Shown: piece after piece, positions 11,578 through 20,242 of the stretch
Layout of the letters: every line of letters starts with the position of its first letter
How positions within the stretch are numbered: the first letter of the stretch is position 1
Source: Lactococcus hircilactis
GTDB lineage: Bacteria > Bacillota > Bacilli > Lactobacillales > Streptococcaceae
Length of the DNA stretch: 64,000 nucleotides
Direction: 5' to 3'
NCBI RefSeq assembly: GCF_009601015.1
Contig: NZ_WITJ01000002.1
Span: 1 to 64,000, forward strand
The notes under the pieces: generated by a model
Seen by the model: the letters and a program-made list of their open reading frames with translations, nothing else
The model's database searches: none
Told to the model about the DNA's origin: nothing
Program-made: the position numbers and the translations under genes

Positions 11578-11976
11578 TCAGTTGATTACCTTCAACTGTT
11601 TTTCAAATTTCTTCTCAGAATAAACCTCCAAATCACCCAAAGGTGCTTTGACCAGATATTCCCCAAGCTGACCAAATCCTGGAATCCGCGCTTGGTTGAC
11701 CACGAGATAAATATCATAAGCATAAGCATTCGCAAAACTTGTTGGTGTCGCATAAAATAAAATCCATGAAAACGCCTGTTCTGTAGCGCTTGCAGACTCA
11801 CTTTGTAGTCCATTTTCTCTCAATTTTCGCTTTTCAAGCGCCGTCATGACGAGTTTTCCTGACCAGGCCAGTTGCTTTTTTTCAAATGCATCAATCACCC
11901 AAGCTTCCTCATCTGTCGGCTTATCTGTCCCGATTTTCCAAACATCAACAACACAATCTCCCAATTTTGCTTTCAT
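11578..11976 (-). CDS. Small PGDYG-like protein, unknown function (paralogue 1)
   Basis: 132 aa from the ATG at 11976, which follows AAGGAAG; the longer in-frame opening to 12030 lacks a ribosome-binding site. The N-terminus MKAKLGDCVVDVWKIG and the C-terminal GQLGEYLVKAPLGDLEV..KKF align by eye with the 90-residue product at 12207-12479 (MKAIIGQQTVDAW..., VGDYLVQNGPSDLKV..KKF). The GDYLV...DL..V..F pattern resembles the PGDYG domain of unknown function. It is cytoplasmic, with no membrane segments. Both paralogues sit between ptcC and the aldo/keto reductase. Confidence 0.7.
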   Translation of the reverse strand: MKAKLGDCVVDVWKIGTDKPTDEEAWVIDAFEKKQLAWSGKLVMTALEKRKLRENGLQSESASATEQAFSWILFYATPTSFANAYAYDIYLVVNQARIPGFGQLGEYLVKAPLGDLEVYSEKKFEKQLKVIN

Positions 11977-11995
11977 TTCATTCTTCCTTTCTAAT

Positions 11996-12214
11996 CTAAA
12001 AAAATGACGATAAAATCCCAATGCCACCAATCACAAAGAAGATACCGAAGATCTTCAATCCTTGACCAAACCAAAGTCCACGAAATCCATCCAAATAGAC
12101 GGATGGAATGCGTTTTTTTCGTGTAATTTTCCCATCTCTTAGCATCAAAATTCCAATAGCAAGCATCACTAACCCTAAAAACATACCTAGCAATTGACTT
12201 AAAATTTCATTCAT
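11996..12214 (-). CDS. Small two-helix membrane protein, unknown
   Basis: 72 aa with two hydrophobic segments (about residues 5-25 and 50-72) separated by a basic loop (RDGKITRKKRIP). The start ATG at 12214 overlaps the stop of the upstream PGDYG-like gene (sequence ATGAATGA), indicating translational coupling. No family was recognised. Position within the ptc operon suggests a co-regulated accessory role. Confidence 0.6.
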   Translation of the reverse strand: MNEILSQLLGMFLGLVMLAIGILMLRDGKITRKKRIPSVYLDGFRGLWFGQGLKIFGIFFVIGGIGILSSFF

Positions 12215-12479
12215 CCGTTTTAACAATCCTATATTCTTTTGCAAATTTTTTAGGTGAAACGACCTTCAAATCACTCGGTCCGTTTTGGACCAAATAATCT
12301 CCGACGCGTGCTTGCCCACCAAACATCAAACTAAAGCGAAGTTGCTCAGGATGTCTGGGATGCCACATCATTGTTCCATTATCAAAATAATGCTGTACCC
12401 ACTCTTCATACGCTTCATCCTCTGTGTGCGTGACACACCACGCATCGACCGTCTGTTGCCCTATGATTGCTTTCATCAT
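12207..12479 (-). CDS. Small PGDYG-like protein, unknown function (paralogue 2)
   Basis: 90 aa. ARVGDYLVQNGPSDLKVVSP followed by KKFAKEY is the shared core with the 132-aa paralogue, which has a roughly 40-residue insertion. GGAGAGC precedes tandem ATG codons (12479, 12476). It is the first of three small unknown genes following ptcC, downstream of a terminator-like hairpin (12491-12520), so expression may be reduced relative to ptcC. No function is assigned. Confidence 0.7.
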   Translation of the reverse strand: MMKAIIGQQTVDAWCVTHTEDEAYEEWVQHYFDNGTMMWHPRHPEQLRFSLMFGGQARVGDYLVQNGPSDLKVVSPKKFAKEYRIVKTDE

Positions 12480-12490
12480 GCTCTCCTTCC

Positions 12491-12520
12491 CAAAAAGACA
12501 AGCCCTTGGACTTGTCTTTA
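12491..12520 (-). terminator. Hairpin/partial terminator after ptcC
   Basis: AAAGACAAG / CTTGTCTTT stem (12494-12519) followed leftward by five T. It lies between the ptcC stop and the next gene, so probably an intra-operon attenuating terminator. Confidence 0.6.
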
Positions 12521-12522
12521 TT

Positions 12523-13902
12523 TTAAGCTTTTTCAGCTTTTTCAGCTTGAATTTCAGCCTCTTGTTCTGCTTCTTCTTTTAGCAAGATATTATCGTATGC
12601 TTTTGAAAATGGCCAGTAAACGACAATCGCAATGACAAAGATCACGGCTTGCCAAAGTGCAGCTTGCCAACCTCCCGCAAGGAAGCCAGAAATAATACCT
12701 GGTGTCGTCCATGGAACAATCGCCCCTGTAAATGGAGGAATGATATGCAACATGATCACTAAATAAGTCAAAACACCTGAAATTAAAGGCATAAAGATAA
12801 ATGGAACAGCAAGAATTGGATTCAAAACAACAGGCAATCCAAACAGGACAGGCTCATTGATATTGAAAATCATAGGTCCCACTTCCATCTTTCCTAACGT
12901 TTGCATCTGTACAGATTTCGCACCGACGAGGAGGAAGATGACAAGACCAATCGTCAATCCAGAACCCGTAACAGTCAGATATTGATCCATGAAAGCTTGC
13001 GTAACAATGTGTGTTGTGTGTCCGTCAACCGTTTGTCCAAGACGAAATGCCATATGATGAACGGTATCATAATGATAGACATATTGATTGTCTGCTGCAT
13101 TTGCTTGAAGCAATGGTCCCATGATTCCTCCAATAATAGCGGCACCATGAACTCCAAACCACCAGATAAATACTGGCAAGAAAGCAATAACAAATACGCC
13201 AACAGGACCATCCGTCACGTGTTGCAATGGTGTTTGAATCACTTTATAAACCCACTCTACAAATGTGGTCTGCAGTCCTTTGACAAAGAAAGCATTGACC
13301 AAACCTGCAAGCGTGATAATCACTGCTGCTGGAATCAAGGCAGTAAAGGACGCTGATACATTTGATGGGACTTGTTCAGGCATTTTAATCGTAATATTAC
13401 GACGTAGAAATCCAGTGTAAAGAAACCCAACCAAAAGGCCAACAATAATCGAAAGAACCATTCCTTGACCGCCAAGCCACGTCCGATTGATAACACCAGT
13501 AACTTGATAAGCCGTTGAAGTCTTCGTTGGATCTGTGATTGAGACAACTGACTTAATCGTATCAGGTTGAAGCAAGATGTGACAGATAATCCCTGTCAGC
13601 CCTGCTGAAACACCTTCAAAACCTGCATCTCTAACATAAGAATATGAAATTCCAAATACTGCAAGAAGGGCCATAATGCCAAAAGACGCGTTGTTGATTT
13701 GTCCCATGAGCGGGCCCCATCCTGAATTATTAATCGCAGTAGCGAGTGCTGGGATAGGAAGGTTGGCCAAAATCAAGAAAACCGAGCCGATGATAATAAA
13801 TGGAATAGGATAAATCATCCCATTCTTGATTGCACTAATGGCACGTGTATTCAAGAATTTCATCATCGGAGGCATAACTTTGTTTTGAATAAAATCATTC
13901 AT
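12523..13902 (-). CDS. ptcC: PTS cellobiose/beta-glucoside-specific EIIC permease
   Basis: 459 aa, full-length lactose/cellobiose-family EIIC with about ten membrane helices. The conserved IGxLFNINEPVxFGLPVVLNP block is present near residue 348 (visible as PMIFNINEPVLFGLPVVLNP). The N-terminus NKVMPPMMKFLNTRAISAIKNG is typical of CelB/PtcC. It forms the membrane channel that receives phosphate from PtcB. AAGGAGC precedes the ATG. It has its own promoter with a cre box over the -35 region (14057-14094). Gene order ptcB-ptcA-yecA-ptcC-bglA matches the lactococcal cellobiose system. Confidence 0.92.
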   Translation of the reverse strand: MNDFIQNKVMPPMMKFLNTRAISAIKNGMIYPIPFIIIGSVFLILANLPIPALATAINNSGWGPLMGQINNASFGIMALLAVFGISYSYVRDAGFEGVSAGLTGIICHILLQPDTIKSVVSITDPTKTSTAYQVTGVINRTWLGGQGMVLSIIVGLLVGFLYTGFLRRNITIKMPEQVPSNVSASFTALIPAAVIITLAGLVNAFFVKGLQTTFVEWVYKVIQTPLQHVTDGPVGVFVIAFLPVFIWWFGVHGAAIIGGIMGPLLQANAADNQYVYHYDTVHHMAFRLGQTVDGHTTHIVTQAFMDQYLTVTGSGLTIGLVIFLLVGAKSVQMQTLGKMEVGPMIFNINEPVLFGLPVVLNPILAVPFIFMPLISGVLTYLVIMLHIIPPFTGAIVPWTTPGIISGFLAGGWQAALWQAVIFVIAIVVYWPFSKAYDNILLKEEAEQEAEIQAEKAEKA

Positions 13903-14056
13903 TTTAATAAATGCTCCTTATATAATATTTAATACAATATTCGTCACAACACTCCATTTGATTTCTTATTCATCGTGATGTCTGCGCAAAGATAAGGAAC
14001 TTTAGTGATCGGTTAAAGTGTGTTCTCAAGTGTGTGGCATAATCTATTACAAGACT

Positions 14057-14094
14057 ATTTTATATTAAATAGCTCTCATTTTCAAGCGCTTACA
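14057..14094 (-). promoter_or_regulatory. ptcC promoter with overlapping cre box
   Basis: Minus-strand TTGAAA (14080-14085), 17 bp, TAAAAT (14057-14062). The cre-like TGTAAGCGCTTGAA (14081-14094; consensus TGWAARCGYTWNCW) overlaps the -35 box, the arrangement expected for CcpA repression. The remaining 13903-14208 is non-coding leader and spacer. Confidence 0.72.
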
Positions 14095-14208
14095 CATATT
14101 TTGGATTACAATTTTTGATTTTGGTACAGTTCCATTTTAGGTACGAAATGTACCAAAATATCAAAATATTCAAATAATTATTTTTAAAAAAAGATATTTT
14201 TCTATCGT

Positions 14209-14937
14209 TCATTCTTTCATTTTCCGATAAACCAGCTCTGAGAGTTGCTCAATTAAAAAAACAGCAGGCAGTTGACTCGAAAGGTCAAAATGAAGATCCA
14301 CACGTCTTTCTTCTACAATATAAGGCAAAACAATATCGCTTAAATCAGCAATCGTAGATTTTGATCTTCCCGTTATTGAAGCAATCGTAATGTCTTTATT
14401 GGTTCGCAATTGAGTTAAAACCTCGATAATTTCATTTGTTTCACCAGAGATAGAAAGTGCAATGACAAACGTATCTACTGTATTTCTTAATTTTGAAGCA
14501 ATCGGATAGGTCACATCACTAAACGAAAAACTATTAATTCCAATGCCTGCAAAGCGTCTTGAAGCATAATCACAAATTAAACCACTTGCTCCAATTCCTG
14601 TAAAAATCAAATGATCAGATTCTACAATTTGTCTAGCCATGTCTTCCAAAATATCTGAGAGATTATCTGGATAATCTTTTAAAGAAAATTGATAAAAATT
14701 CGTTTCATTATATGCGTTGATTTCATTTTTCTTGAGATAGGTTTTAAATTCATTAAAAGAATTATATCCCATTTTATGAATCAATCGCATCACAGATGAT
14801 GATCCCGCATGAGCTTGTGTTGCAATTTCTCTCACATGCATGTACGGGATTTTATCTGTATTATTTTTTAAATAATTATAGATGACGCGTTCTGTGTACG
14901 TTAGATTTTGAAAATCAATATTGCCAAAAAATCCCAT
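14209..14937 (-). CDS. yecA: MurR/RpiR family transcriptional regulator
   Basis: 242 aa. The N-terminal RpiR helix-turn-helix (about residues 1-75, including HVREIATQAHAGSSSVMRLIHKMG) is followed by a SIS sugar-phosphate binding domain (about 90-230; IFTGIGASGLICDYASRRF). It lies between ptcA and ptcC, as the RpiR gene yecA does in the L. lactis cellobiose cluster, and presumably controls ptc/bgl genes in response to a phosphorylated sugar. The ligand and whether it activates or represses are not readable from sequence. Confidence 0.87.
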   Translation of the reverse strand: MGFFGNIDFQNLTYTERVIYNYLKNNTDKIPYMHVREIATQAHAGSSSVMRLIHKMGYNSFNEFKTYLKKNEINAYNETNFYQFSLKDYPDNLSDILEDMARQIVESDHLIFTGIGASGLICDYASRRFAGIGINSFSFSDVTYPIASKLRNTVDTFVIALSISGETNEIIEVLTQLRTNKDITIASITGRSKSTIADLSDIVLPYIVEERRVDLHFDLSSQLPAVFLIEQLSELVYRKMKE

Positions 14938-14991
14938 GATTCACTCCTTTCATTCTTTTTTTAATTATAGCAAAAAAAGTTTCCGATGAAA

Positions 14992-15013
14992 GAAAAGAGC
15001 TGCAAAGCAACTC
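14992..15013 (-). terminator. Terminator after ptcA
   Basis: Leftward GAGTTGC-TTT-GCAGCTC stem (one G-U pair) followed by TTTTC, just after the ptcA stop. Confidence 0.65.
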
Positions 15014-15026
15014 ACTCTTTTTAAAA

Positions 15027-15377
15027 TTATTTATTTTCAAGTGCTTGCAGTCGTTTTTCTTGACCCACCACTTCTCCAGCGAGATCTTTAAACGTGATTG
15101 CATTCATGAGGTGATCTTGAGCATGGACCATATAGAGGTTCCAGCCTATTTTTTCACCTTGTGCCAAGCGTGTTAAAAGGTCTGTTTGAACATCATGAGC
15201 ATTGCGCAACTCGTCGCTCGCTTGTGCTAAAGATTGTTCAGCAGCTTCAAAATCACCTGATTTTGCTTGTTGAATCGCTTGAAAAGCAAGTCCTTTAGCA
15301 TTTCCACCACTCATGATAATTCCCATGACAACTTCCATGTACTCATCACTTGTCGGATTTTCGTATTTATCACTCAT
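15027..15377 (-). CDS. ptcA: PTS lactose/cellobiose-family EIIA
   Basis: 116 aa, the usual size of the all-helical EIIA-lac family. The C-terminal block YMVHAQDHLMNAITFKDLA contains the conserved His of the family (HAQDHLM). NAKGLAFQAIQQAKSGDFEAAE is the N-terminal helical signature. It takes phosphate from HPr and passes it to PtcB. It is cotranscribed with ptcB through a 95-bp spacer that contains a hairpin (15438-15456). Confidence 0.93.
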   Translation of the reverse strand: MSDKYENPTSDEYMEVVMGIIMSGGNAKGLAFQAIQQAKSGDFEAAEQSLAQASDELRNAHDVQTDLLTRLAQGEKIGWNLYMVHAQDHLMNAITFKDLAGEVVGQEKRLQALENK

Positions 15378-15437
15378 TTCTTTCTCCTTTGATTTGTTTC
15401 ATTTTCTGAAACAAATTTTTTATTTTTTGACATAACA

Positions 15438-15456
15438 AAGGAGCTTCACGCTCCTT
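15438..15456 (-). other. Intercistronic hairpin between ptcB and ptcA
   Basis: AAGGAGC-TTCAC-GCTCCTT, perfect seven-base-pair stem with only a short T tract leftward. It could be a leaky terminator or an mRNA-stabilising element that sets the IIB:IIA ratio. Confidence 0.55.
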
Positions 15457-15472
15457 ATTATGATTCATTCAA

Positions 15473-15802
15473 TTATTCACCCATCAATGCTTGTGCAGCA
15501 ACGAGGACTTTATCTCCACGCATCATGCCATAATCTTGCATTTTGATCACGTCCATGGGAACTCCAGCGGCAGCAGCTTTTTTAGAAACTTCACCTTTCA
15601 TGAAAGCCACTTGTGGGCCTAACAACAGAACATCGGGTTTAGCTGAACCTACTCCAGCAAGCATATTGTCAATATCAGCTGTTGATTTTGCAAAGATTTC
15701 ATAATCTTTTCCTTTTTCAGCAGCAGCTTTTTGCATTTTTGAAACTAATAATGATGTTGACATTCCAGCAGCACATGCAAGTGCGATAACTTTTTGAGCC
15801 AT
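15473..15802 (-). CDS. ptcB: PTS lactose/cellobiose-family EIIB
   Basis: 109 aa. VIALACAAGMSTSLLVSKM carries the phosphorylatable Cys at residue 10 in the P-loop-like CxxGMSTS motif of EIIB-lac/cel proteins. VLLLGPQVAFM is the other conserved block. It is phosphorylated by PtcA and acts with PtcC. First gene of the operon, with AGAGGA before the ATG and a promoter overlapped by cre at 15862-15890. Confidence 0.94.
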   Translation of the reverse strand: MAQKVIALACAAGMSTSLLVSKMQKAAAEKGKDYEIFAKSTADIDNMLAGVGSAKPDVLLLGPQVAFMKGEVSKKAAAAGVPMDVIKMQDYGMMRGDKVLVAAQALMGE

Positions 15803-15861
15803 ATAGCAAATCCTCTTTCATTTTATCGGAAAATAATTCATATCCTCTTTTTTATAACTCT

Positions 15862-15890
15862 ATTATATCGCTTTCACTATGTAAATGCAA
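15862..15890 (-). promoter_or_regulatory. ptcB promoter with cre box over the -10
   Basis: Minus-strand TTGCAT (15885-15890), 17 bp, TATAAT (15862-15867). The cre-like TGAAAGCGATATAA (15863-15876) overlaps the -10 box, predicting CcpA repression. The ATG is 60 nt downstream. Confidence 0.7.
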
Positions 15891-16002
15891 GCGTCATCAT
15901 CGTTATTTTTACGGTCTCTTTTCTTCCCTATAAGCGTGTACGAGCCTTTTATTATAAGCTTTTTTCTCTTCTTTCATTTTTCAAAAGAAACTTGTTTCTA
16001 AG

Positions 16003-16040
16003 ATAAAAAACAAAAATCATGTGGTTTTTCACACATGATT
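16003..16040 (-). terminator. Terminator of the amino-acid ABC operon
   Basis: AATCATGTG / CACATGATT stem (16015-16040) followed leftward by a long T-rich run. Confidence 0.75.
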
Positions 16041-16066
16041 GTATTCATTTTTATTTTTTATTCAAA

Positions 16067-16825
16067 TTATAAAAAGTTTCCAACTTCCATGGTTTTATTA
16101 TGCCGCGTCAAAAAATCTCTCACGCGTGGATTTTTTGGTGTGTAAAAAACATCTTGTGGTGTTCCTTCTTCAATAATTTTTCCTTTTTCAAGAAAGAGAA
16201 CTTTACTTGCAACATTATAGACAAAATCCATTTCATGACTGACGATGACCATCGTTTGACCTTGCTTTGCAAGATTTAAAATGGTTTCTTGAACTTCAAA
16301 AACAAGCTCAGGATCAAGTGCACTTGTAGGTTCATCAAGCAATAGAAGTTTTGGATTCATCGCAACTGCACGCGCGATGCCAACCCGTTGTTTTTGCCCT
16401 CCGGATAAGAATTTTGGATAATAATCCATTCGTTCGGCAAGTCCAACTCCTTTAAGTGTCTCCTCAGCAATTTTTTTTGCTTCTTCTTTATTCATTTTCT
16501 TGACTTGAGTTAAGCCTTCCATGACATTTTCAAGCGCTGTTTTTCGTTCAAAAAGATTAAATTGTTGAAAAACCATCGCTGTTTTTCTTCGAAGCTCTAG
16601 AATTTCTTTTTTCGTTATTTTTGAGAGATCAACTTTGAAATCATCAATTTCAATAATGCCAGAATCTGCTTCTTCAAGATAATCAATTGATCGTAAAAAA
16701 GTCGATTTACCTGCTCCAGATGCCCCAATGAGCGCAACGACATCTCCCTCATTGATTTCAAGATTCAAACCATCTAAAACTTTTACGCCAGAAAATTCCT
16801 TGGTTAGATTTGATATTTTGATCAT
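16067..16825 (-). CDS. Polar amino-acid ABC transporter, ATP-binding protein
   Basis: 252 aa ABC ATPase. Walker A GASGAGKSTFLRS (near residue 33), Q-loop VFQQFNLFERKTA, signature LSGGQKQRVGIARA, Walker B LLLLDEPTSALD and the switch His in IVSHEMDF are all present. It belongs to the PAAT (GlnQ/HisP) group. The gene is last in a three-gene operon; its start overlaps the permease stop by one base. The amino acid transported (cystine, arginine, glutamine and so on) cannot be fixed from sequence. Confidence 0.9.
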   Translation of the reverse strand: MIKISNLTKEFSGVKVLDGLNLEINEGDVVALIGASGAGKSTFLRSIDYLEEADSGIIEIDDFKVDLSKITKKEILELRRKTAMVFQQFNLFERKTALENVMEGLTQVKKMNKEEAKKIAEETLKGVGLAERMDYYPKFLSGGQKQRVGIARAVAMNPKLLLLDEPTSALDPELVFEVQETILNLAKQGQTMVIVSHEMDFVYNVASKVLFLEKGKIIEEGTPQDVFYTPKNPRVRDFLTRHNKTMEVGNFL

Positions 16826-17724
16826 TATAATCCTCCTCTATCCAATGGATTACTGTTTCTTGAGATTCTGATGGTCGTTCGTATTTTCCGATTGCCTTCT
16901 GACATATCAATTTCGAGACTCTTTTCAATCCAACGGATCAAAAGTTCAAGAATAATACACATTGGCCAATAAAGTAAAGCAAGTGCACAGTAGGTTTCAA
17001 ACTGTCTAAAATTTGACCCTCCGATGATTTGAGCTTGAGCGGTCATTTCAACAACGCCTGCTACAAAGGCTAAAGACGTTGTTTTCAAAAGGCCAATCAA
17101 GGCATTTCCAAGTGGAGCTGTGGCTACTGTCAACGCTTCTTTAAAGGTCACGCGCATGAAAACTTGAACATTCGTCATTCCAAGTGCTTTTGCTGCTTCA
17201 ATTTGCCCACGATCTACGGATTGGATCGAACTTCGAATGGTTTCAGATCCGTATGCTGCTTCATTAAGAGAAAATGTAATGATGACAAATAGCATTGCAG
17301 GAATACTATTCACATTATAATTTGTCCCATAATTCATATTAATGGCTTTTAAAATCAAAGGAATTCCTGTATAAGTCAAAAAGAGTTGAACGATAATCGG
17401 TGTTCCTCGAATAAAACTAACAAAAAGTGCACGCAATTGATCTAAAATAGGAATTTTGTTCAATTTAATTAAAGCTAAAACGAGTCCTAAAATCAAGCCA
17501 ATCAGCATCGCAATAAAAGTGATAATAATAGAATTTGGAATTTGTTTTGCAATCGGGCCAAAAGCAGATAGAAAAGCTTTCCAACTAAAGATTTTTGTAA
17601 AGAAAATATTCCAAAACTCACTAAAACTGTATTGTCCCTGAATCACTAAAAAGGGAATACTTGGCAAAAGGAGGATTATAATGAGCAAAATCACACCCAA
17701 AAGAATTTTTTTATTTCGTGTCAT
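16825..17724 (-). CDS. Polar amino-acid ABC transporter, permease
   Basis: 299 aa HisM/GlnP-type permease. It has an N-terminal membrane segment (about residues 7-28) with a periplasmic-facing insertion, then five helices. The EAA loop EAAKALGMTNVQVFMRVTFK (about residue 178) contacts the ATPase. FIRGTPIIVQLFL is the usual PAAT signature. The product is somewhat longer than the common 220-240 aa because of the N-terminal extension and a basic C-terminal tail. Confidence 0.88.
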   Translation of the reverse strand: MTRNKKILLGVILLIIILLLPSIPFLVIQGQYSFSEFWNIFFTKIFSWKAFLSAFGPIAKQIPNSIIITFIAMLIGLILGLVLALIKLNKIPILDQLRALFVSFIRGTPIIVQLFLTYTGIPLILKAINMNYGTNYNVNSIPAMLFVIITFSLNEAAYGSETIRSSIQSVDRGQIEAAKALGMTNVQVFMRVTFKEALTVATAPLGNALIGLLKTTSLAFVAGVVEMTAQAQIIGGSNFRQFETYCALALLYWPMCIILELLIRWIEKSLEIDMSEGNRKIRTTIRISRNSNPLDRGGL

Positions 17725-17819
17725 TTCTTATTTTCCATCCCTTTCAATCGAATTCAAAAAATGTATGCGTTCGTTCATCTCACCCTCCACCTTAATCGTA
17801 CTCAATCTTTCTTATCTTT

Positions 17820-18674
17820 TCAATTAAAAAGACTTGCATCTGGGACAAAATTCCCGCCAAGATATTTTTTAGAAAGTTGCTTTAATGTTCCGTCTGCTTG
17901 AAGTTTTTTGAGCTGTGCATCCACATCTTTTTTGAGCTGTTGTCCTGTTTTATCCTGTCCAAAGATAAAATATTCGTAACCATCATGGGCTGGATCTCCA
18001 GTCGTATCATTAATGCTTTGAACTTTTAGATCATCAAATCCTTGTTCTTTAATGGCTTGTGTCAGGGAAATTTTATCATAAAGCATAAAATCAATTTTTC
18101 CAGATTCAATTTGGTTTAATCGTGTATTGATAGACGTTTGATCTGAAGCAAAGTTAATCATGATTTTTTGATTAGGATGAGCTTGATTCCAACTTTCAAT
18201 TTCTTTAGAATAATTTGATGCTGGATTTCCAATCGTTGATTTTCCAGCCAATGAGGCTAAATCTGTATAATGTCCTTTTTTCACAGCGACTGCATCGTTA
18301 GATTTTGAGATTGGACTTGAAAAATTAAAAGATTGTGCACGTTCTTTGGTCCATCCAAAATCATTTGCTCCCATTTGATAACGTCCACTTGTGATGCCTG
18401 GTGTGATGCCTGAGAAATCAACCGTTTGGAATTTTACATTGTATTGCGGAAGCTTTGCAAATACAGCTTTGGCGACCTCAATGTCATAACCCGTCAAATT
18501 ACCTTGTCCATCTGCATATTCAAAGGGTTTGGTTGATCCGTCTGATGCAACAACAATGGTGGTTTTATTTTTTTGATGCGATGACGTGTGATTCGCATTT
18601 TTTGAACCGCATGCTGCAAGTGTTGTCAATGCGACAATACTGAGTGCAACAAGTGATATTTTTTTTATTTTCAT
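17820..18674 (-). CDS. Polar amino-acid ABC transporter, substrate-binding lipoprotein
   Basis: 284 aa. Signal peptide with lipobox LAAC (Cys at about residue 22), then a two-lobed PAAT solute-binding domain. PFEYADGQGNLTGYDIEVAKAVF is cut here to its core GYDIEVAKAVF, the family hallmark; SGRYQMGANDFGWTKERAQSF binds ligand in homologues. It is the first gene of the operon, delivering an amino acid to the permease and ATPase downstream. The substrate is not assigned; cystine or another polar amino acid is likely. Confidence 0.88.
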   Translation of the reverse strand: MKIKKISLVALSIVALTTLAACGSKNANHTSSHQKNKTTIVVASDGSTKPFEYADGQGNLTGYDIEVAKAVFAKLPQYNVKFQTVDFSGITPGITSGRYQMGANDFGWTKERAQSFNFSSPISKSNDAVAVKKGHYTDLASLAGKSTIGNPASNYSKEIESWNQAHPNQKIMINFASDQTSINTRLNQIESGKIDFMLYDKISLTQAIKEQGFDDLKVQSINDTTGDPAHDGYEYFIFGQDKTGQQLKKDVDAQLKKLQADGTLKQLSKKYLGGNFVPDASLFN

Positions 18675-18812
18675 TCCAATACTCCCTATTTTTTAAATTA
18701 CTCATTATTTTATCATGTTCCTTTTGACTTCGTCATAACTTTTTTTTATCATGGTTCTGAAATGATTTTATGGCGAAAATTTACGTTAGAAAAGGGCCGG
18801 ATTTTGATCTTC

Positions 18813-18837
18813 AAAAAAAACATTCCTTTTGAGAATG
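18813..18837 (-). terminator. Terminator after the second RpiR gene
   Basis: CATTC / GAATG stem followed leftward by eight T. Confidence 0.65.
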
Positions 18838-18844
18838 ATCTTTT

Positions 18845-19594
18845 TTATGAATCTTGAACTACAAAATCAATGGCTTTATGAGATAAAATTTCTAAAATCG
18901 CAAGGACTGGAAGTTGGGTGGTCAAATTGCCAAGAGGATATTGTTTGGACCACTCCATCACGAGATTATAAGAAATTTGGAGATCGGCCAATTTGGCAAC
19001 GGTGGTGTCCTCGTTATTTGTGATCGAAATGATTTTTGCCCCTTCTGCTTTAAATTCAAGTTCCTTATTGACGACTTGGTCCGTTTCTCCTGAGACGGAT
19101 AAAATGACTGCGACCACCTCTCCAAGTCCTTTGACCTGAATGGCTTGAAAAGGATCAGAAATCACAAAACTCCGAATGCCTGTATTCACAAAATATTTTG
19201 TTGCGTAATCGCTCAGTGATCCTGACGTTCCAAGACCTAAAAAAACAGTATAATCTGCTTTAGCAATCATTTTTGCTGCTTGATTGAGTTTGTTTTGGTA
19301 CTGCTGTGTGTTCATTCGGCGCAAAAACATGTCAAACTCTAACATATTGTCATAGTGTTGTTCTTCAGGCGTTTTTTCTCGAAATTGACCTTTAATGTAA
19401 AATTTCAAATCTGCCCATCCTTCAAACCCAAGTTTCGTACACAAACGAACAATTGTTGAGGTGGAGACGTGGACTTGACTGGCTAAATCTCGAATCGTCA
19501 TTTCCTGTATTTTTTCAGGTGATTTAATGATGAAATCAAAAACAAGGGATTCAAGAGTGTTGAGTTTGCTTACTTCTTCTGGTTGAAACATCAT
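18845..19594 (-). CDS. MurR/RpiR family transcriptional regulator
   Basis: 249 aa from the ATG at 19594, which follows GAAAGGAAA; the upstream ATG at 19618 has no such site. The N-terminal HTH (TIRDLASQVHVSTSTIVRLC, about residues 34-53) is followed by a SIS domain (about 110-240, with VFLGLGTSGSLSDYATKYF and LSVSGETDQV). It regulates sugar-phosphate or amino-sugar metabolism in other bacteria. No target is evident: it lies between the ABC operon and a YdcF-like gene. It is distantly related to YecA in this window. Confidence 0.86.
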   Translation of the reverse strand: MMFQPEEVSKLNTLESLVFDFIIKSPEKIQEMTIRDLASQVHVSTSTIVRLCTKLGFEGWADLKFYIKGQFREKTPEEQHYDNMLEFDMFLRRMNTQQYQNKLNQAAKMIAKADYTVFLGLGTSGSLSDYATKYFVNTGIRSFVISDPFQAIQVKGLGEVVAVILSVSGETDQVVNKELEFKAEGAKIISITNNEDTTVAKLADLQISYNLVMEWSKQYPLGNLTTQLPVLAILEILSHKAIDFVVQDS

Positions 19595-19630
19595 TTTCCT
19601 TTCAATAAGTGTTGCCATAAACCGCTTTGT

Positions 19631-20242
19631 TTAGCGTCCAAATATGAGGGCGCGTCCCATGCCAATCGTTTCGCGAACATAAAAATAGCTCAGTGTGATA
19701 AGACTTCTTTGTGGCGTTTTTGCGGCGTATCCTGTCAGTTTTAATCCTTGTGCTTTAGCAAGAGTAAGACTTCGGGCTAAATGAAAATCACTCGTGATTA
19801 ATAGTGTTTTTTTACTGCAAAAAATTTTTGAATTTCTAAGATTAGTGTAAGTGTTTATAGCGTGGTCTTCTTTGATTATTCTGTCAGTACTGACAGAATG
19901 TTTTTCTAAGTATTTTTCCATGCCGTAAGCTTCAGAAACGGGTTCATTTTTTCCTTTTCCACCAGAAAGAACAATTTTTGCATGAGGATTGAATTGAGCT
20001 ACTTTGAGTGCTGCATCCAATCTGCTTTTGGTAACTGGTGTAGGAAGTGGATTTTTTGAACTGCCTGTAATCTCTGAGCCTAGAACTAATATCGTCTGAT
20101 ATCCGCTCAACCGTGTCGGACGATCATTGACTTTTGAACATACAAGACCCAAACAAAACAAAAAATAGAGAAAGATGCAGCCCGTTAAAAATACAAGCGC
20201 TTTTAAACCCCTGTGATTAAAACGTCTGTTTTTTACTTTCAC
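19631..20242 (-). CDS. YdcF/SanA-like DUF218 membrane protein
   Basis: About 203 aa if it starts at GTG 20242; the open frame reaches 20320 but overlaps the helicase coding region. A single N-terminal membrane helix (ALVFLTGCIFLYFLFCLGLV) is followed by the DUF218 domain: ILVLGSEITGSS, AKIVLSGGKGKNEPVSEA, LLITSDFHLARSLTLA. The family includes ElyC/SanA envelope proteins and YdcF; a role in cell-envelope biogenesis is suspected. The start is uncertain because no clear Shine-Dalgarno was seen. An exact dispersed palindrome (19883-19894) lies in the gene. Confidence 0.78.
   Translation of the reverse strand: MKVKNRRFNHRGLKALVFLTGCIFLYFLFCLGLVCSKVNDRPTRLSGYQTILVLGSEITGSSKNPLPTPVTKSRLDAALKVAQFNPHAKIVLSGGKGKNEPVSEAYGMEKYLEKHSVSTDRIIKEDHAINTYTNLRNSKIFCSKKTLLITSDFHLARSLTLAKAQGLKLTGYAAKTPQRSLITLSYFYVRETIGMGRALIFGR
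19878..19899. repeat. Dispersed palindrome, 22 bp perfect, in the YdcF-like gene
   Basis: Core GTCAGTACTGAC at 19883-19894 extended symmetrically by ATTCT/AGAAT; encodes VSTD in this frame. Confidence 0.85.
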
